Source: Zygnema cylindricum (Eukaryota > Streptophyta > Zygnematophyceae > Zygnematales > Zygnemataceae). From it: a stretch of DNA of 45,000 nt. The translations under genes and the position numbers were made by a program. The notes beneath the pieces were generated by a model. It did no database searches. It had not been told where the DNA came from and saw only the letters and a program-made list of their open reading frames with translations. Location of the stretch: contig JBBHKE010001142.1 in the NCBI GenBank assembly GCA_037447655.1, positions 1-45,000 on the forward strand. The letters run 5' to 3'. Within the stretch, counting starts at the first letter, position 1, and every line of letters starts with the position of its first letter. Below, one piece after another: positions 1-12,400 of this stretch.

Positions 1-6
1 CTCGGG

Positions 7-1440
7 CTATCCCCTGTAAAGATCTGGATATCCCCCATTTCCTTTTCTTCCTCTGCAAAATTGGTGAAATGGGAAGAGGAAGGCCCGGTCCGCCCGGTCA
101 GAATGCCCAGTCGGGCTGCCATATTGAGCTGGCGAGATGACTCCCATATCATCTTCCTCGGGATCATAACCGTGTCCTCTACCAATAGAAGGTGTTGCAT
201 TGAGAGATGTGGATACCCCTCCCACAGAGGAAGTACCAGCGCCTGAAAATATGGTTCGAGGAAGGATGTTCCCCACTACTCCTCTATATGTAGGAGAGTA
301 TTGATTTTCCCTGAGAACTTGCTCCACCGATGGGATGTGGAGGCGAGGTCAGTTCAAAAGAGGTCCTTGGGGAATGGGTGGTGGCGGAGACGGAGACAGA
401 GACTGTTGGGGCCCGGTTGGATAAGGCGTATGTTTTCGGGTTCACCTTCTGGATGTCTCGGGAGGTGGAGTTCCAAAACTGGTGGAAGGGGAACGCCCGT
501 GAGGTGGTGAGTAAGTCGGGACGTCGTGTTTGTACGGTAGGACAAGTGGGTCAGGTGACCCACCGACTGCTGCGGTAGGAGAAATGGAGGGTGAATGGGA
601 AAAGGTAGGAGCAGGGGATGATGGAGATTGTCTGGTTGGAGAAGCGAGAGGAGTGGATGCCCTCAAGGGAATGTGTACCCTTCTGTCCGGTAGTAATTCC
701 ATCAAGGCTTCCACTGCTGAAGCGTCCTCCACCAAAACAGCGTCCTCTAACGAAACTACAGTTGGCACTCCACGACAAGAAGAAGCACCAATGTCAGGAA
801 GTATATCTGCACCCAAACCCTTCTTATTAGGTCGTGTGGTCTCACCCCCTCTTCGCGGAAAAAGGGTATCCTGGTCAGTCTCCAAGGGAGGCATCCTTAG
901 TGGCATTTCTGTGATATAGGCGGTTCCTTGAACTGGTGCTCCGAAAATCTCGTTCGTCCTGAAAGAAGTGAACATCTGCCCGCTGAGAAGTCCACTTGAC
1001 CTACGCCTCGCTTCCCGAATAAGGTTCAGCTCCTGCTCCCAAAGATTCCGCCTTTCTATCTCTAGGGCCTCCCAATCTACAGTGGCGGGTTTGGCCCCCG
1101 CCGGAGCCTGGCCCTGAGATTTTAGAACTTTCACTAGTTCTTGGGTCTTTTCAACTACACTAGTCAGATTTGCTATCCCCATACCCAAAATCTCTGGGTC
1201 ATTAGGCCTGGTCCTCCACAACCCTTCAAACAAATCTTCTGGTCTTGTACCCGGAACCTCTAGATCAGTGGTTTTGGATCGCCAGAGCGGGCGACCACAT
1301 GGTGCCGTTGGGTAAGGTCTCTCGGTTGAGACTGACACTAGAGTGGGGGAGGTCTCCTCCTTGGAAAGAGGTGCGAATCTCCCCTTGCTGTCCCTAAGGT
1401 CAAACCTCCTCCCTCTCAATGGGTCTCGCGCTCGCTCTCT
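7..1440 (-). pseudogene. decayed Pro/Ser-rich coding block, unknown family, runs off the left edge
   Basis: Reading leftward, one frame is open from 1440 to 444 (about 330 codons). It then continues in the same frame through TGA stops at 442-444 and near 355 to the window edge. The first part is basic (RDSKGRFAPLSKEE). A Glu/Arg-rich stretch likely to be helical follows (EIERRNLWEQELNLIREARRR), then a long Ser/Pro/Thr-rich tail. The only start near 1419 is TTG and a TAA lies just upstream at 1441-1443, while neighbouring codons continue in another frame, so a frameshift near 1430 is likely. TGA stops may come from CGA Arg codons. A Gag-like structural protein of a retroelement, or a dead host gene, are both possible. 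I do not recognise the family. Confidence 0.4.
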
Positions 1441-1491
1441 TTACCCCTTTTTCCTTAACGAGATCGCGAAGTGTCGCAACCCCAAGAAGGC

Positions 1492-2106
1492 CTACTGGCT
1501 GTAGTGTCTTTGGAGGAAGTTGGAGAGGGACAAGAATATGGAGCCCTCCGGGACAGGTCCTGTGTCTTGGGAGGAAGTTGGAGGGGGACGAGAGTAGGGA
1601 GCCCTCCAAGACCGGTCTTGCACAGACTGTGAAGAACTACTCTCCAAAAAACTGCTTAAGATCTCCACCACCCCTCCCACAAGTCTAACCACCCTAGCTC
1701 GATCTGCCCAAGCCACTCTTTGCACCAACTCCTTTTTCACCTTCAGCTGATGGAGGTCGTGAAGGAAAGGAGTTCCTTACGCCTTGTGCGCCATGGATCC
1801 GTCAATCTGAATCTCGGCCTTGGGTATCTTAGATGTGGTATGAAGCCCGACCTCATGAAGAGGACTTATATGGGGCTCCCTCTGAGCTTCCCTCTTTGGC
1901 CGGGCCTTGGGAGACACTCGGTTTCTTTCTTGGGCCTGAGCCCGAGCTTCTTTCCTTTCCTCAGCATAGGCCATAGCGGCCTCCGCCAAAGAGGGGTAAT
2001 GTTTGAAAGTCAAACTTGGAGGAGGTGACGAAACACCAGCTGGTTTCTTGGTCGGAGAATCAAAGACAGACTCTATGGGTCTCGGACATCGGAGGCTTTT
2101 CCTCAT
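1492..2106 (-). pseudogene. upstream part of the same decayed coding block
   Basis: A single minus-strand frame runs from an ATG at 2106 to 1492, broken only by TAA at 1777-1779. The first 109 residues are rich in Ala, Glu, Arg and Pro, with a helical, charged centre (AMAYAEERKEARAQAQER). After the stop the same frame continues (KKELVQRVAWADRARVV). Because it lies just upstream of the 7-1440 block on the same strand with similar composition, both are probably pieces of one protein. No domain is recognised, and no start context or promoter is evident. Confidence 0.35.
1504..1620. repeat. 58-bp tandem duplication inside the decayed ORF
   Basis: Two adjacent copies begin at 1504 and 1562, each starting GTGTCTT and containing GGAGGAAGTTGGAG and GGAGCCCTCC. 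They differ at several bases. Since 58 is not a multiple of three, the duplication shifts the reading frame and fits with the block being a pseudogene. Confidence 0.8.
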
Positions 2107-3532
2107 GTACGGGCTTCACCTGCCTACCCGCCTCTTCAGATCCATTATCCGGAGTCTCTCCTCCCACCATGAGGACAGGGGTAACGAGAGAAGGGAAAAT
2201 AAATGTAACCAGAGCTCACTTCCAAAAAAAGAGCTTTGAAAGTTAAAGCTCATATCCCCTCTAATCAGAGCTGACAGGTGGCTTTTTAGTACTGATTTTT
2301 ATCTACGGGAAGTCTTTAGCAATTGTCCCCTCAAAATCCACTGTTCTGATCAAGGGGGTTGCAGTTTACTCTGGAAAGGTAACACCAAAGCAAAGAGAGC
2401 TACAAATGAAGACACAAATGCACTACCACATAGAAATATAGAAATAAATAGGATTGGTTGTTTTAGATTTAACAATATCAACTTGCCCCAGAAAAGAGAA
2501 TAAAAGATGGAAGATGTGGAATATAGTGAAGCAAGCTAAACATACCCGAAAATTAACGATGAAAATGAAGAAAAGGCGACCCTTTCCTTGACGATACCTC
2601 AAATAGGTATGTTACTCTTTCAACTCTCGGTGTCCGTAGCTCAAAATTGGCCAGACTCTTCTCGGTTCCAAACAGCAAAAAGTCCAAAAATCACCCAAAA
2701 GGGAAGATATTGCCAACTATCCATCCGGACTATGATTCGATTTCCCACACAAGACAAATCCAAAACCAAGATGGCAATAGAGTCAAAACAAAACAAAGAT
2801 TCTCCAAAAAAGGTTTGTTTGGAATTTTTGAGGGTTTTCAAAGGAGACAGTACTGAAAAGCAACCTGTCTCCTTCGACCCCAAGTGCATTATACATCAAA
2901 TTTTGTCAAATTGCAGGTCCAAAAGTCAAAGCTACGCTATTAACCAATGAGAGGCAAGCAAGTGTAATTGAACTAACATAAGACAAAATAATCCGTACAA
3001 CACTCGAGGCAAAATTTTATGCTTCGGACAGCGGCTAGATCCGCGGCCGGAAGTAATTATTTGTTCCACTATTATAAGACAAAGTCTTGAAAAAGACACT
3101 AACTTGCCAGACTTTGACCAAATGTAATTAATGGACCAAAAGTCAGCTGAGCCTGAACTAAATTCCGACTGACGGCTAACAGCATAATCTAGATGCAAAT
3201 CCGAAAAGTTACGTGGCCATCCACAATGTACCCTGCACGGGGGTTGGTGGCAAATGGTTCCATGTAACCGGATGGTAATCTTTGAGACGATATAACTTGG
3301 TCGTTTGGCCTCCGTTAGGCGTGAAACATATTGTGTTCCGCTCAGCTGGGAAAATCTAAGAATCTTGTCCGGCTGGGTGCACTCTTTCCTCCGTACAGTG
3401 ATGACCGTACAGGTTAAAAAGGTCTCGGAAACCCTTGGTGATATAAAGGTGTGCCTGTAAAGCACATGTCAAGACAGTACGTAAAATGTAAGGCAGTTGT
3501 ACTAATATATACGGAATGTACGAAAATGTACC
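2107..3532. other. no gene recognised
   Basis: AT-rich sequence with short ORFs on both strands. The longest (2932-3465, minus, 177 codons) has no recognisable motif. The last 60 bases, rich in TGTACG and AAATGTAC, resemble sequence near 13920-13985, so a diverged repeat probably starts before the transposon end at 3536. Confidence 0.5.
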
Positions 3533-4021
3533 TTAGGGCGTGTTCCTATGCAACCGAAACTTTGAAATGTTACTTTAAATTTTAGCGCAGATTTTACAGT
3601 GTACTTTTCAAAGTGTTTCTATGTCTATCATTACTTGCGCCTTCATTACTTCAAATGTATGACAGTTGTAGACGTCTACAAAATGTGAGACAGTCTGCAA
3701 AACGAAATGTAGACTACTACGAAACTACGAAACTTCCTAAAATTGGTGACGTGTATAAAAATGATGACAGTTGTAGACGTCAAGGTTTTTGTGAAATTGT
3801 AGATGTTTAGGGTTTTTTGACATAGCGAAGTCATGCTACCATGTGACGTCATCACTATATAGATTTTCCGCCATGACTTCTCGATTTCGTTTTCTTATCT
3901 TTTATCATATGATGTCTTTATTAAAAACCATAGACCTTTGGTCGTCGTTTTAAAAACCTCTAAATAGGCTGTGTTTGTGCATCCGCGCGACCCAAAACAT
4001 CACGTCCTTTACGGCCGCGTC

Positions 4022-4115
4022 AGCGACGGCGTAGCGACCGCGACAACGACCACAACAACGACGGTGACCGCCACAGCGACAATGACCATAACAGTGACCA
4101 CCAAAGCGTTAGACG
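4022..4115. repeat. CGACAACGAC-type degenerate minisatellite, block 1
   Basis: Short degenerate repeats of GCGACAACGACCACAACAA type with a 3- and 6-base period. A related block lies at 4290-4385 in the same transposon. An ORF through it (polythreonine) is a by-product of the repeat. Confidence 0.6.
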
Positions 4116-4289
4116 ACTACACCGACAACGAAAGATGTGATGTACGGATGTGTCACACCAAAAATAGTGACACTTCACAAATTCAAAGTACGGTAGATCC
4201 ACTTTCCAAAACGAGAATGCGGCCATGACGTCGACAGCACCGTAAATACACCGACCAGGTAATATAAATTAAATTAAATCAATTTTTTT

Positions 4290-4385
4290 TCCACAACCAC
4301 GACAGCGACAACGATAACGACACCATCAACGACCACTAAAGCGACGTCGAGCGAAAACGACAATGTCCACGACCATACCGACCGG
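4290..4385. repeat. CGACAACGAC-type degenerate minisatellite, block 2
   Basis: Second block of the same ACGACAGCGACAACG-type repeats, separated from the first by about 180 bases of AT-rich sequence. Confidence 0.55.
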
Positions 4386-5131
4386 CTCACTTTAAAAGTA
4401 GGCGTGGTTCTCCAAAAATTGCGCAAAAGTCAAAGCAATAGTATTCAAACCGTAAGACCATGCAGGGAAAAGCTACACGTAATCGTTTTTTGGAACCGGC
4501 ATAAAAAAACAAGCATGGAAACGGGCACGAAAGAACGTGCGCGTGTAACGGGCATTGATTTACTTGTACCATCAAACAGAGTCCAAAAATATATTAAAAA
4601 AAAAATTTATTTATACTATTATTGCTGCATCTTGTGTAAATAAGAGAGAAAAAGGAGCGGTCGAGTGAGAAGGAGGGGGGGAGACGAGGACGACGTAAAA
4701 TTTTGAAAATGACCCATGAATGAAAGTAGAGGTCTAAGACCCCAACGATTTTTTTTCCGTACATGCTCGTCATTTTCGTATTTACATTCGCGTGACGAGC
4801 AGGGGGGAAAATAGAGTGTACTCCCCGTCGTTCAAAATTTTTGAAAACGTTTGACGCATGCAATCCCGGTTTTCTTTTCGTTAATAGAATATTATTTTGA
4901 TATAAATCAGGTCGTGATTTGATTCCAATGCAAGTGTGAAGATGACTTGAAAGTAGGTCGCTATGATCATAACGCCAAATTGTCGTACCTTTTAAGTTCT
5001 AAGATGACGCAAAATGTACTTGTCATTTTTTCCATTTTTTGTACGGCCTAAAATTTTCTCATTGCAAATCCCATTTTCTGTGAAAACGAAGAAAAAAAAC
5101 CCTTACTTGAACACATGGGGACACACCCTTA

Positions 5132-5930
5132 AACACCCCTACTGTACTGTAGTATGAAGTCAAAGTCGGTCAATGCATTCTACAAACTTTTGAATTTTGT
5201 TCCGTGCGCATATTCGTAATTTTTTAGGCGTATCATGCGTGCGTTGTATGCGCATGAGTTAACAGATAACAGATGCGCACTGCGAATCATCCCATTGGAT
5301 GGTCGACTTTGCTAATGAAAAACTGTTAAAAGTCTAGCGTATCGATCTGATTCGGCAAACTCCCTCGATAAAATATGCGCACTGCGAAACATCCCATTGG
5401 ATGGTCGGCGGTAAGTGTGTCAAATTGTCTTTTTCCGTACTGATAGGCACAAGACGAATGGTTTTCACACACATTTTTGTGTGGATCATTTTTTTTTTTA
5501 ATTTTATTCGCCTCTAAAGGGTGAAATCAAAACATAAAACGAAAGTAATTGTACAATTGGTTCGGGCCGTCCGTACGTATGGCCATCGCACTTTTAGCTC
5601 AATCAGAGCACATTTCTATCCAAAGTGTCGTATACTGCGATGGTCCCAAGAATCACCTGGTTCATATATTCGACCATTCACAACCCATCACGTGGCATAA
5701 AGTAGCAAACCGTGGAAAAATTCCGAGAACAAAACTATTTTTGGAAGTTTTTTGCAACAATGTCGTACGCGTCTCAAAAGTTAGCTCGGATCACCTGTCA
5801 GTTTTGGACGACTTAATGCAAGAGTAAAAGTCCGTAAAGGCTAGAAATGGAGAGTGGTTTTTTTTTTTTGTACTCTGGGTACTTTTTCCAAAAAAAATCA
5901 AAAACCTTCGACGCATTCGACAACGTCTGA
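5132..5930. other. intergenic repeat sequence with a direct repeat pair
   Basis: Two direct copies of a block around GCGCACTGCGAA and CATCCCATTGGATGGTCG lie at about 5272-5305 and 5377-5410, 105 bases apart. A third copy, with its neighbouring GATTCGGCAAACTCCCTCGA, lies at about 40650-40725, so this is a dispersed family. The rest is AT-rich. Confidence 0.6.
5579..5827 (+). CDS. short hypothetical ORF, weak
   Basis: An 83-codon ORF from ATG at 5579. It lacks the low-complexity look of most ORFs here and has mixed composition (for example LVHIFDHSQPITWHKV). It sits between repeats, has no recognised domain and no visible splice context. It may be a captured host fragment or chance. No function can be assigned. 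Confidence 0.15.
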   Translation: MAIALLAQSEHISIQSVVYCDGPKNHLVHIFDHSQPITWHKVANRGKIPRTKLFLEVFCNNVVRVSKVSSDHLSVLDDLMQE

Positions 5931-6080
5931 CGGCACTTTTCATGTGCTAAAGTTATAGTTATTTTATGTCGTTTTCCTCTTTAGAAAAAAATGAAAAAAT
6001 ATGCAGCCGTACCATAAAATTAAAATTACCACCATACAACTTGCGTTAACTTAAAACTTTATATGTATTGCAGTTTGTTG

Positions 6081-6130
6081 CTAGCGCGATGCATTTTGTC
6101 GTCTAGCGCGATGCATTTTGTCGTCTAACG
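6081..6130. repeat. 22-bp tandem repeat in the left arm
   Basis: Units starting CTAGCGCGATGCATTTTG begin at 6081 and 6103, then a partial CTAACGCG unit. The right arm of the foldback element lacks this expansion. Confidence 0.8.
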
Positions 6131-6179
6131 CGTTTCGAGCCACTTTCGCGTCTTTTCAGCTCATCTTCAAACTTTATGT

Positions 6180-6203
6180 AAAATCACCTCGCGAGGTGAT
6201 TTT
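6180..6203. repeat. 24-bp perfect palindrome
   Basis: AAAATCACCTCG at 6180-6191 is followed directly by its exact reverse complement. It lies at the inner edge of the left arm of the foldback element. Confidence 0.9.
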
Positions 6204-7379
6204 AAGTTCGATGACGTGAGCGAATAGGGAGATGTTGTTGCACGTATCGCAAGTTTTTGACAATTTTTGTGTGCGGAGTACCAAAAAAAAAACCACTGCA
6301 CGTTTTCAGCCTGTGTGTTTTTTTCCGCATTTCCAGCCTGTGCGCTTTTTTCCGTACATGGGCCAACGGAAAAAAAAAGAAGGAGTCTCGACCAACGGAC
6401 GCCATTTTGCAAAAGTGAAGTCTGTGAAAGCACTAGTCTCTCTCCCTCTCCCACTACCACGTCTATCTCACAGTTCTTGCAACAAAAAACATCAATAATG
6501 GTATCATGAAAGATCTCTGAAAACAATTTCTTTTCACTAACTTTGGGCGTGTTTTTTATAGCAAGTAGAGTGAGAAAAGACAACAAAAATACAATCGAGA
6601 AACCATGGGGAAAATTTTTAAAATTTGTGAGGTAGGCGATGTCATAGTTGAGCGTGACGTGCGTGACGTCATAATGTCACAAATCTTAAATATCTGTATC
6701 CCCCCTACGGCGAGAATGTGGCGTACAGACATTGCGAAATGATATAAACTGTTCAGCGTGCGGGTGGACATCTGGAATTGAAGCCAAGTGGAAGTTTCGC
6801 AACATTTTGTGTACCGTTTATGTTTCACATTTTTTGTTACATGTCTACGCTTGTCACTTTTTATAGTAACAAGTTATTTGCGCTTACATCGGAATGCTCT
6901 AAAAACTGAACGGAGAATCTTCGTTAGAAACAAAGTTACATAATTAAAGTTTCGGTTACATGGGAAAGTGCCCTAATTATTTGTTCACATCACGACACTT
7001 TAGTTTATATCTCCTCGCTAGTAGAAGTTTGAAGATGAGCCCGAGGGAAGCGAAAGTGGGTTGAAACGGGCTAAACAACAAACGGCAATACATTTGAAGT
7101 TTCACGTTGACGCAAATCGTGTTGTCGCAATTTCATTTTTTTGGTACGGTTGCAAATTTTCTCGTTGCGGGATAAGTTATAGATGAAAACAACAAGAAAA
7201 AACCCTTACTTTATCACAAGGAGGAGTAATGCCCTCATCTTCGTGATTCGCCGTGTCGAAAAACGGGTCAAGAAATTTCCACGGGCAATGTTTGTGAATA
7301 TTAAAATTACTCATTTCAGTAAAATTATACGCGTAACATTCTAAAAGATCTGCTCGATTAGACGTGGTTATCGCATTTA

Positions 7380-7770
7380 TAGACCTTTCGCAAGTCCGTC
7401 TTTGTGGTAGACGTCGCAATCGCGTAACCCAAATCTGGTCGTACCCGACTTTTATCACGTTTGAATCACCCGACCGAATGCGGCCAACCTCTCAAAATTT
7501 AGCAGCCAAATTCAGTTTGGATCCGACGCGGCCGGGTACTGATTGGGTACGGATTAGGATAATCGATTGTGACCACTGCCACATGGCAGTGGTCACATTC
7601 GGGTACCTGAACGTGGTCGTACCCCACTATTTTTTTACGTTTTTGAATCACACGGCCGACTCCGGCCGGCTCCAAAAATTTGGCACCCAAATTTGCTCTA
7701 GATCCGATACGAAAGGCTGAATACAATCGGGTACGGATTGGGTACCCAATTGCGACCTCTATTTTGCGGT
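7380..7770. repeat. two tandem copies of a ~190-bp repeat
   Basis: Copies at about 7400-7568 and 7597-7770 share GGTCGTACCC, a TTTGAATCAC block, a GGCCGG block, AATTTGGCACCCAAATT-type sequence, GATCCGA and GGGTACGGATT. Related copies occur at about 15003-15135 (same orientation) and 15285-15425 (reverse), so it is a dispersed family. Confidence 0.65.
7569..7596. repeat. 12-bp-arm hairpin between the two repeat copies
   Basis: GTGACCACTGCC, loop ACAT, then GGCAGTGGTCAC: a perfect 12-bp inverted repeat exactly at the junction of the two 190-bp copies. Confidence 0.9.
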
Positions 7771-8004
7771 TCATCACAATTTGGTTACCCCAAATTTTAT
7801 GCCCAAATTCTCAAATAATATTATCAATACTATTTTAAATTTAGAGTAATTTCTCATTAGAGTATAGGATTTCTTTGAAAATTTCCAAATTCCCAATTAG
7901 CGTTAATAACGCTAATTATTTTTATACGCTATTTAATCTTTGACGCTAATAGCATTTCGCGGTGAAGTAAATCAATGCCCGTTACACGGACCGTGCCATA
8001 TGTT

Positions 8005-8122
8005 ATCATGGTCGTTTATCATTCCGTTTATCATGGTCGTTCATCATGCTTGTTTATCATGCTCGTTTATCTTGCTTGTTTTTCGTGCCCATTTATCGTG
8101 CCCGTCTATCATGCCCGTTTAG
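8005..8122. repeat. 15-bp minisatellite
   Basis: About eight degenerate copies of CGTTTATCATGCTTG. Because the unit is divisible by three it leaves ORFs open on the plus strand, which I do not regard as genes. Confidence 0.8.
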
Positions 8123-9107
8123 TCGTTTACACGCACATGGATCGCGACCTGTTTATCAAAACGTCTAAGTAGTGTTGTATCATTCAAGACGTTCGTACGT
8201 TCATGTGTAGATGCAAACCAAAACTACATGACGGTTGACGAAAAATAGAGAAAAAATTAAAGACACGAATTCGTATTGCTTGGAAAGTAAGGCTAGCTTT
8301 TGAGCTGCCAGCAATCTATGATCAGACGGTCACGAACAAAAGATAGACAGCTGAAGACGCATAACTGCAGGTGGCGGCTTCATCTATATTTATTGACATG
8401 TTTGAGCGGCCACGATACGACAGTTAAAAACGATTGTCGAGGTGGTACGTTGAAAGTTACCCGATCGCCGAGGTCACCCGAGGGACAAAGTTATCCGTTT
8501 GTTGACGTCGACCGAGGGACAATGCTACGAATTCGCTAATTGTTGAGGTAGCTCGAGGGACAAAGTTAGTCGTGTGTTAACGTCGGTCGAGGGACACGCT
8601 GTTTAATGTTGAAGATGTACAAAAAGTCGACCTATTTAAAGGTTTTCAAACGGACAACCAACGGTCTTTAACTTGTATAAAGATGTGGTTTATAAATATT
8701 ATGTCTCGTCAATCAATAAATCGGCCTCCATGCAATACACGCGTCAAAACTAAAAAAGTGTAAAAATGAAAGCTGTTAGTGAAAAGTTTGAGGAACGTTT
8801 TTAATCGACGAAATAATAATTTAATCCGCCAATTTCGGGATTTTATCATAGAAAAGAATTGAGGCGCTTAACATAGCCGGAATAAAAATGTCTTTCACAT
8901 ATATTTTAGTAGAACCTTAAGTTTACAGGCAGTTTCCGGTACGGCATATCGGAAAAGATGTCGGTTTTTGGCCGATGTGGCATTACGATACATCTTGGAT
9001 ACTTCTTATGATCTCTAAGGATATAAGCACACGCATTCAATTAATGTCAAAAACTACAAGGAAGATAGAATATAAAGGACTATAAACAAATATCTAAAAG
9101 TACACAT
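8123..9107. repeat. gene-free stretch with a minisatellite at 8438-8600
   Basis: Four degenerate copies of a unit of about 40 bases contain CGAGGGACAAAGTTA and GTTGACGTCG. The remainder (8600-9107) is AT-rich with no recognised feature. Confidence 0.55.
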
Positions 9108-9499
9108 GCGTGGTTCACAATTGAAAAAGGGGAAAACGGATATCATAAATTTTGGGATCCATATGCCAAATTTCATAAAATGACAAAAAAAACGCGGCGG
9201 TGACGGTTGGAACGGTAAGTATTAACCGTTTTGGAGCGTAGGGGCGGACAAAAGATGCATTTATATGCGTCAAAACTCAAGAGCTGCGTATAGCAAACAA
9301 CTGTCTTCCGCCATCGGACATTATGTTCGAAATACACTTTCTTGTTTTTGAAAAACTACGGAAACGAAGCACACTAACGTGAACCGTACAAAAATTCATT
9401 CCCTCGCAAACTTATGAACAAACTAGTGGACCAATCAGATAAGAGAACATGTAATGTCAAAAAAAAAAAAACGATGGAAAAAAAATGGTTACGTATGCA

Positions 9500-12400
9500 T
9501 ATCTCGTATTATACTATCATTTGTAGTCTGCATAATTAGGATGGTTATTACGATTAATACATAAAAAATAAATGTAGAATAAGTCTAATGACACTTATTA
9601 GTAATGCATAATTAGTAATAGTACTGTTATTAGTAAGTATAATAAGTATTAGTACAGCTGTTAGTCTATATGCTTAATATGAGTCCAATTATGAGATTGT
9701 ATAATCAATATTGGTACACTTATTATTCGGTGTAATTAGGATTCATAGAGTTATTTGTCTGTATAGTTAGTGTTATTACAATTATTAGTAATGTTTAATT
9801 AGTAGTAGGACAGTCAATGTATCCTTTCTATGAGTACTTATACTAATTTTCTACCACTGTACTACCACTAATACTAATTATACAAACTAATAACTGTAAT
9901 AATACTTATTACACAAAATATGCTTATACTAATTGTATGAACTAATAATGTGGTAATACTAATTATATAGACAAAAAACTGTACTGATATAACTGTACTG
10001 ATTTATATCTGTACCGATATTAATTGTACAGATTAATAACTATGCTAACACTAATTATACATATCAAAAACAGTACTGATACGAATTGTACACACTTATA
10101 TTATTACTAATTATATAGACTAATAATTGTGTTAGTACTAATGATAAAGACAAATACTAGGGCTAATACTAATTATACATTAGTCAAAACTGCTAATTAT
10201 ATATTACTAACCATTGTACCAACACTAATTGTACATTTCTAATAATTGTACTAATATTAATTATACAACGTAACAACTGTACAAATACTAATTATACAGT
10301 CCAAAAATTGAGTTACTATTAATTACACACATAAATATCAATAAAAAATCTAGTTATATAGTAATTGTCCTGATACTAATTATACATTACTAAAAACTGT
10401 CCTAGTACTAATTATACAGTGCTAGTAACTGCACTAACACTGATTATATGGACTTATAACCGTACTAACACTAATTATACACACTAATAACTATGTTAAT
10501 GTTAATTAAACAATATTTAGAACTGTACTAACACTAATTATATAGACTAATAACTGTGTTAATACTAATTATACAAACTAACAACTGTACTAATACTGAT
10601 TATACAAACTACTACTGAAATAGTACTAATTATACACTAAAACTAATTATACAAACAACTAGGTGAACCAATACTGATTATACAAACTACTAACAGTAAA
10701 ACAATAATAATACATACTAAAAATTGTAATAATACTTATTATACAAACTAACTGTACTTATACTAATGTTACAAAATAATACCCATACCAATAGTAATTA
10801 TACAGACTCATAACTTTACTAATACTGATTATACGTGCTAATAGCTAGACTAATACTAACTGTACTAATACGGATTATACGTACTACTAACTAGACTAAT
10901 ACTAATTTTATATTTAGTATTAGTACAATAGTACAGCTATTAGTTTGTATAATCAATATAAGGTGTATAATCAATAGAACTACAGTTACGAGTCTGTGTA
11001 ATGAGTATTGGTACAATTATTAGTCGGTATAATTAAGATTCATATCGTTATACTTCTGTATAGTTAGTGCTAATACAGTTATTAATAATGTTTAATTAGT
11101 ATTAAAACAATTATTAGCAATGTATCTTTTCTATGAGTATTAATACGAATTATTTAATGCCTTTACTAACACTAATTATATAAACTAATAACTGGAAAAA
11201 TGCCTATTATACAAAATGTACTAATACTAATTGCATGAACCAATAATGTGCTAATGTTAATTATACAAACAAAAAATTGATCTGATATTGATTGTAGAAA
11301 GTTATCTGTACTAATAACTCTGCTATCACTAATTATGCATACTAAAAACTATAATGATAAAACTCTAGTGATACAAATTGCACAGACTAATAACTGTACT
11401 ATTATTAGAATACAGACTAATAATTATGTTATCACTAATTATTCAAACATATAGATGTACTAATACTAATTAGACATTACTCAAACTTGGACTACTACTA
11501 ATTATACATTACTAATAATTGTACTACCACTAACTACACACACTAATAACTAATCATACAAACTAATAACTCATTATACAAACTAATAACTGTATTAACA
11601 CTTATTATTTATTCGAATAATTTATTCGAATAAGTGTCCTACCTCTAATTATAAAAACTAGAAATTGTACTAATAATAATTATATATACTAATAAGCGTA
11701 CCAGTACTAGTTATACATACAAATAATTGTGCTAAAACTAATTACACAAACTAATTACTGTACTAATACTGATTCTACATACTAATAACTGTACTTCTAC
11801 TATTTATACTAATTATAGAGACCAAAAACCGAGTTAATACTAATTTTACGGACGAATAACTGTAGAAGTACTGAGTATATAATGATTGTCCTGAGTATTA
11901 GAAGTGCACTAATACTAATTACATAGACTAATAAATGTGTTCACGCTAATTATACAAACTAAAATTTGTTAAGACTAATTATACAAACTAAAATTTGTTA
12001 AGACTAATTATACAAACTAATAACTGTTATAATACTAATTATTCAAACACTAATTATTTAGAGTAATAACTGTGTTAATACCAATTATACAGACTAGTAA
12101 CAATACTAATACTCATTATAGATTACTAATAACTGTAGTACATCAAATTATACAGACAAATCATAGTTCAAAAGTAGGTGAAAGTAGGCCCATACAATAT
12201 GCCTATTGTATGCAAAACATACAATATGATCGTAAGACCCATATTGTATTTGGACCTATTTAGACCAATTAAAACATCCGGACCAAAAATTGGACCAATT
12301 AAAACGTTCGAACTAAATATTTTTATTTACACCGTTAGATTTGGACGATCGGACGGTCGCTGATCAGAGTAGCAATCTAAGAAGATCACATGAAAAGCCC

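Larger units (their letters stand above)
3536..5128. mobile_element. PIF/Harbinger-like non-autonomous DNA transposon
   Basis: The left end reads GGGCGTGTTCCTATG and the right end, on the reverse strand, GGGTGTGTCCCCATG. Both are flanked by TTA (3533-3535 and 5129-5131), the 3-bp target duplication typical of PIF/Harbinger and Tourist-like elements. No transposase ORF is visible. The interior shares GTTGTAGACGTC and TGTAGATGTTTAGGGTTTT blocks with 16312-16520, and the right 190 bases match 14161-14350 closely. It also holds a CGACAACGAC-type minisatellite. The superfamily call rests only on target site and terminal sequence. Confidence 0.6.
5931..7215. mobile_element. long-inverted-repeat element related to the 3536 and 29545 families
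   Basis: About 5985-6197 is the reverse complement of about 7010-7165. Shared blocks include TGCAATACAT, the GGTACGG(C/T)TGCA block and GCTCATCTTCAAACTT. Outward of both arms the sequence resembles the end of the 29545 element (TGTCGTTTTCC and CCCTTACTTTATCACA). This gives a foldback structure of about 1.28 kb. The tips are degenerate and I could not fix a target duplication, so the ends are approximate. No transposase ORF is present. Confidence 0.5.

Noticed and set aside
2932-3465. 177-codon minus-strand ORF as a gene
   Set aside because: No recognisable motif and no decay or splice pattern to support it. Its plus-strand composition matches the surrounding repeat sequence.
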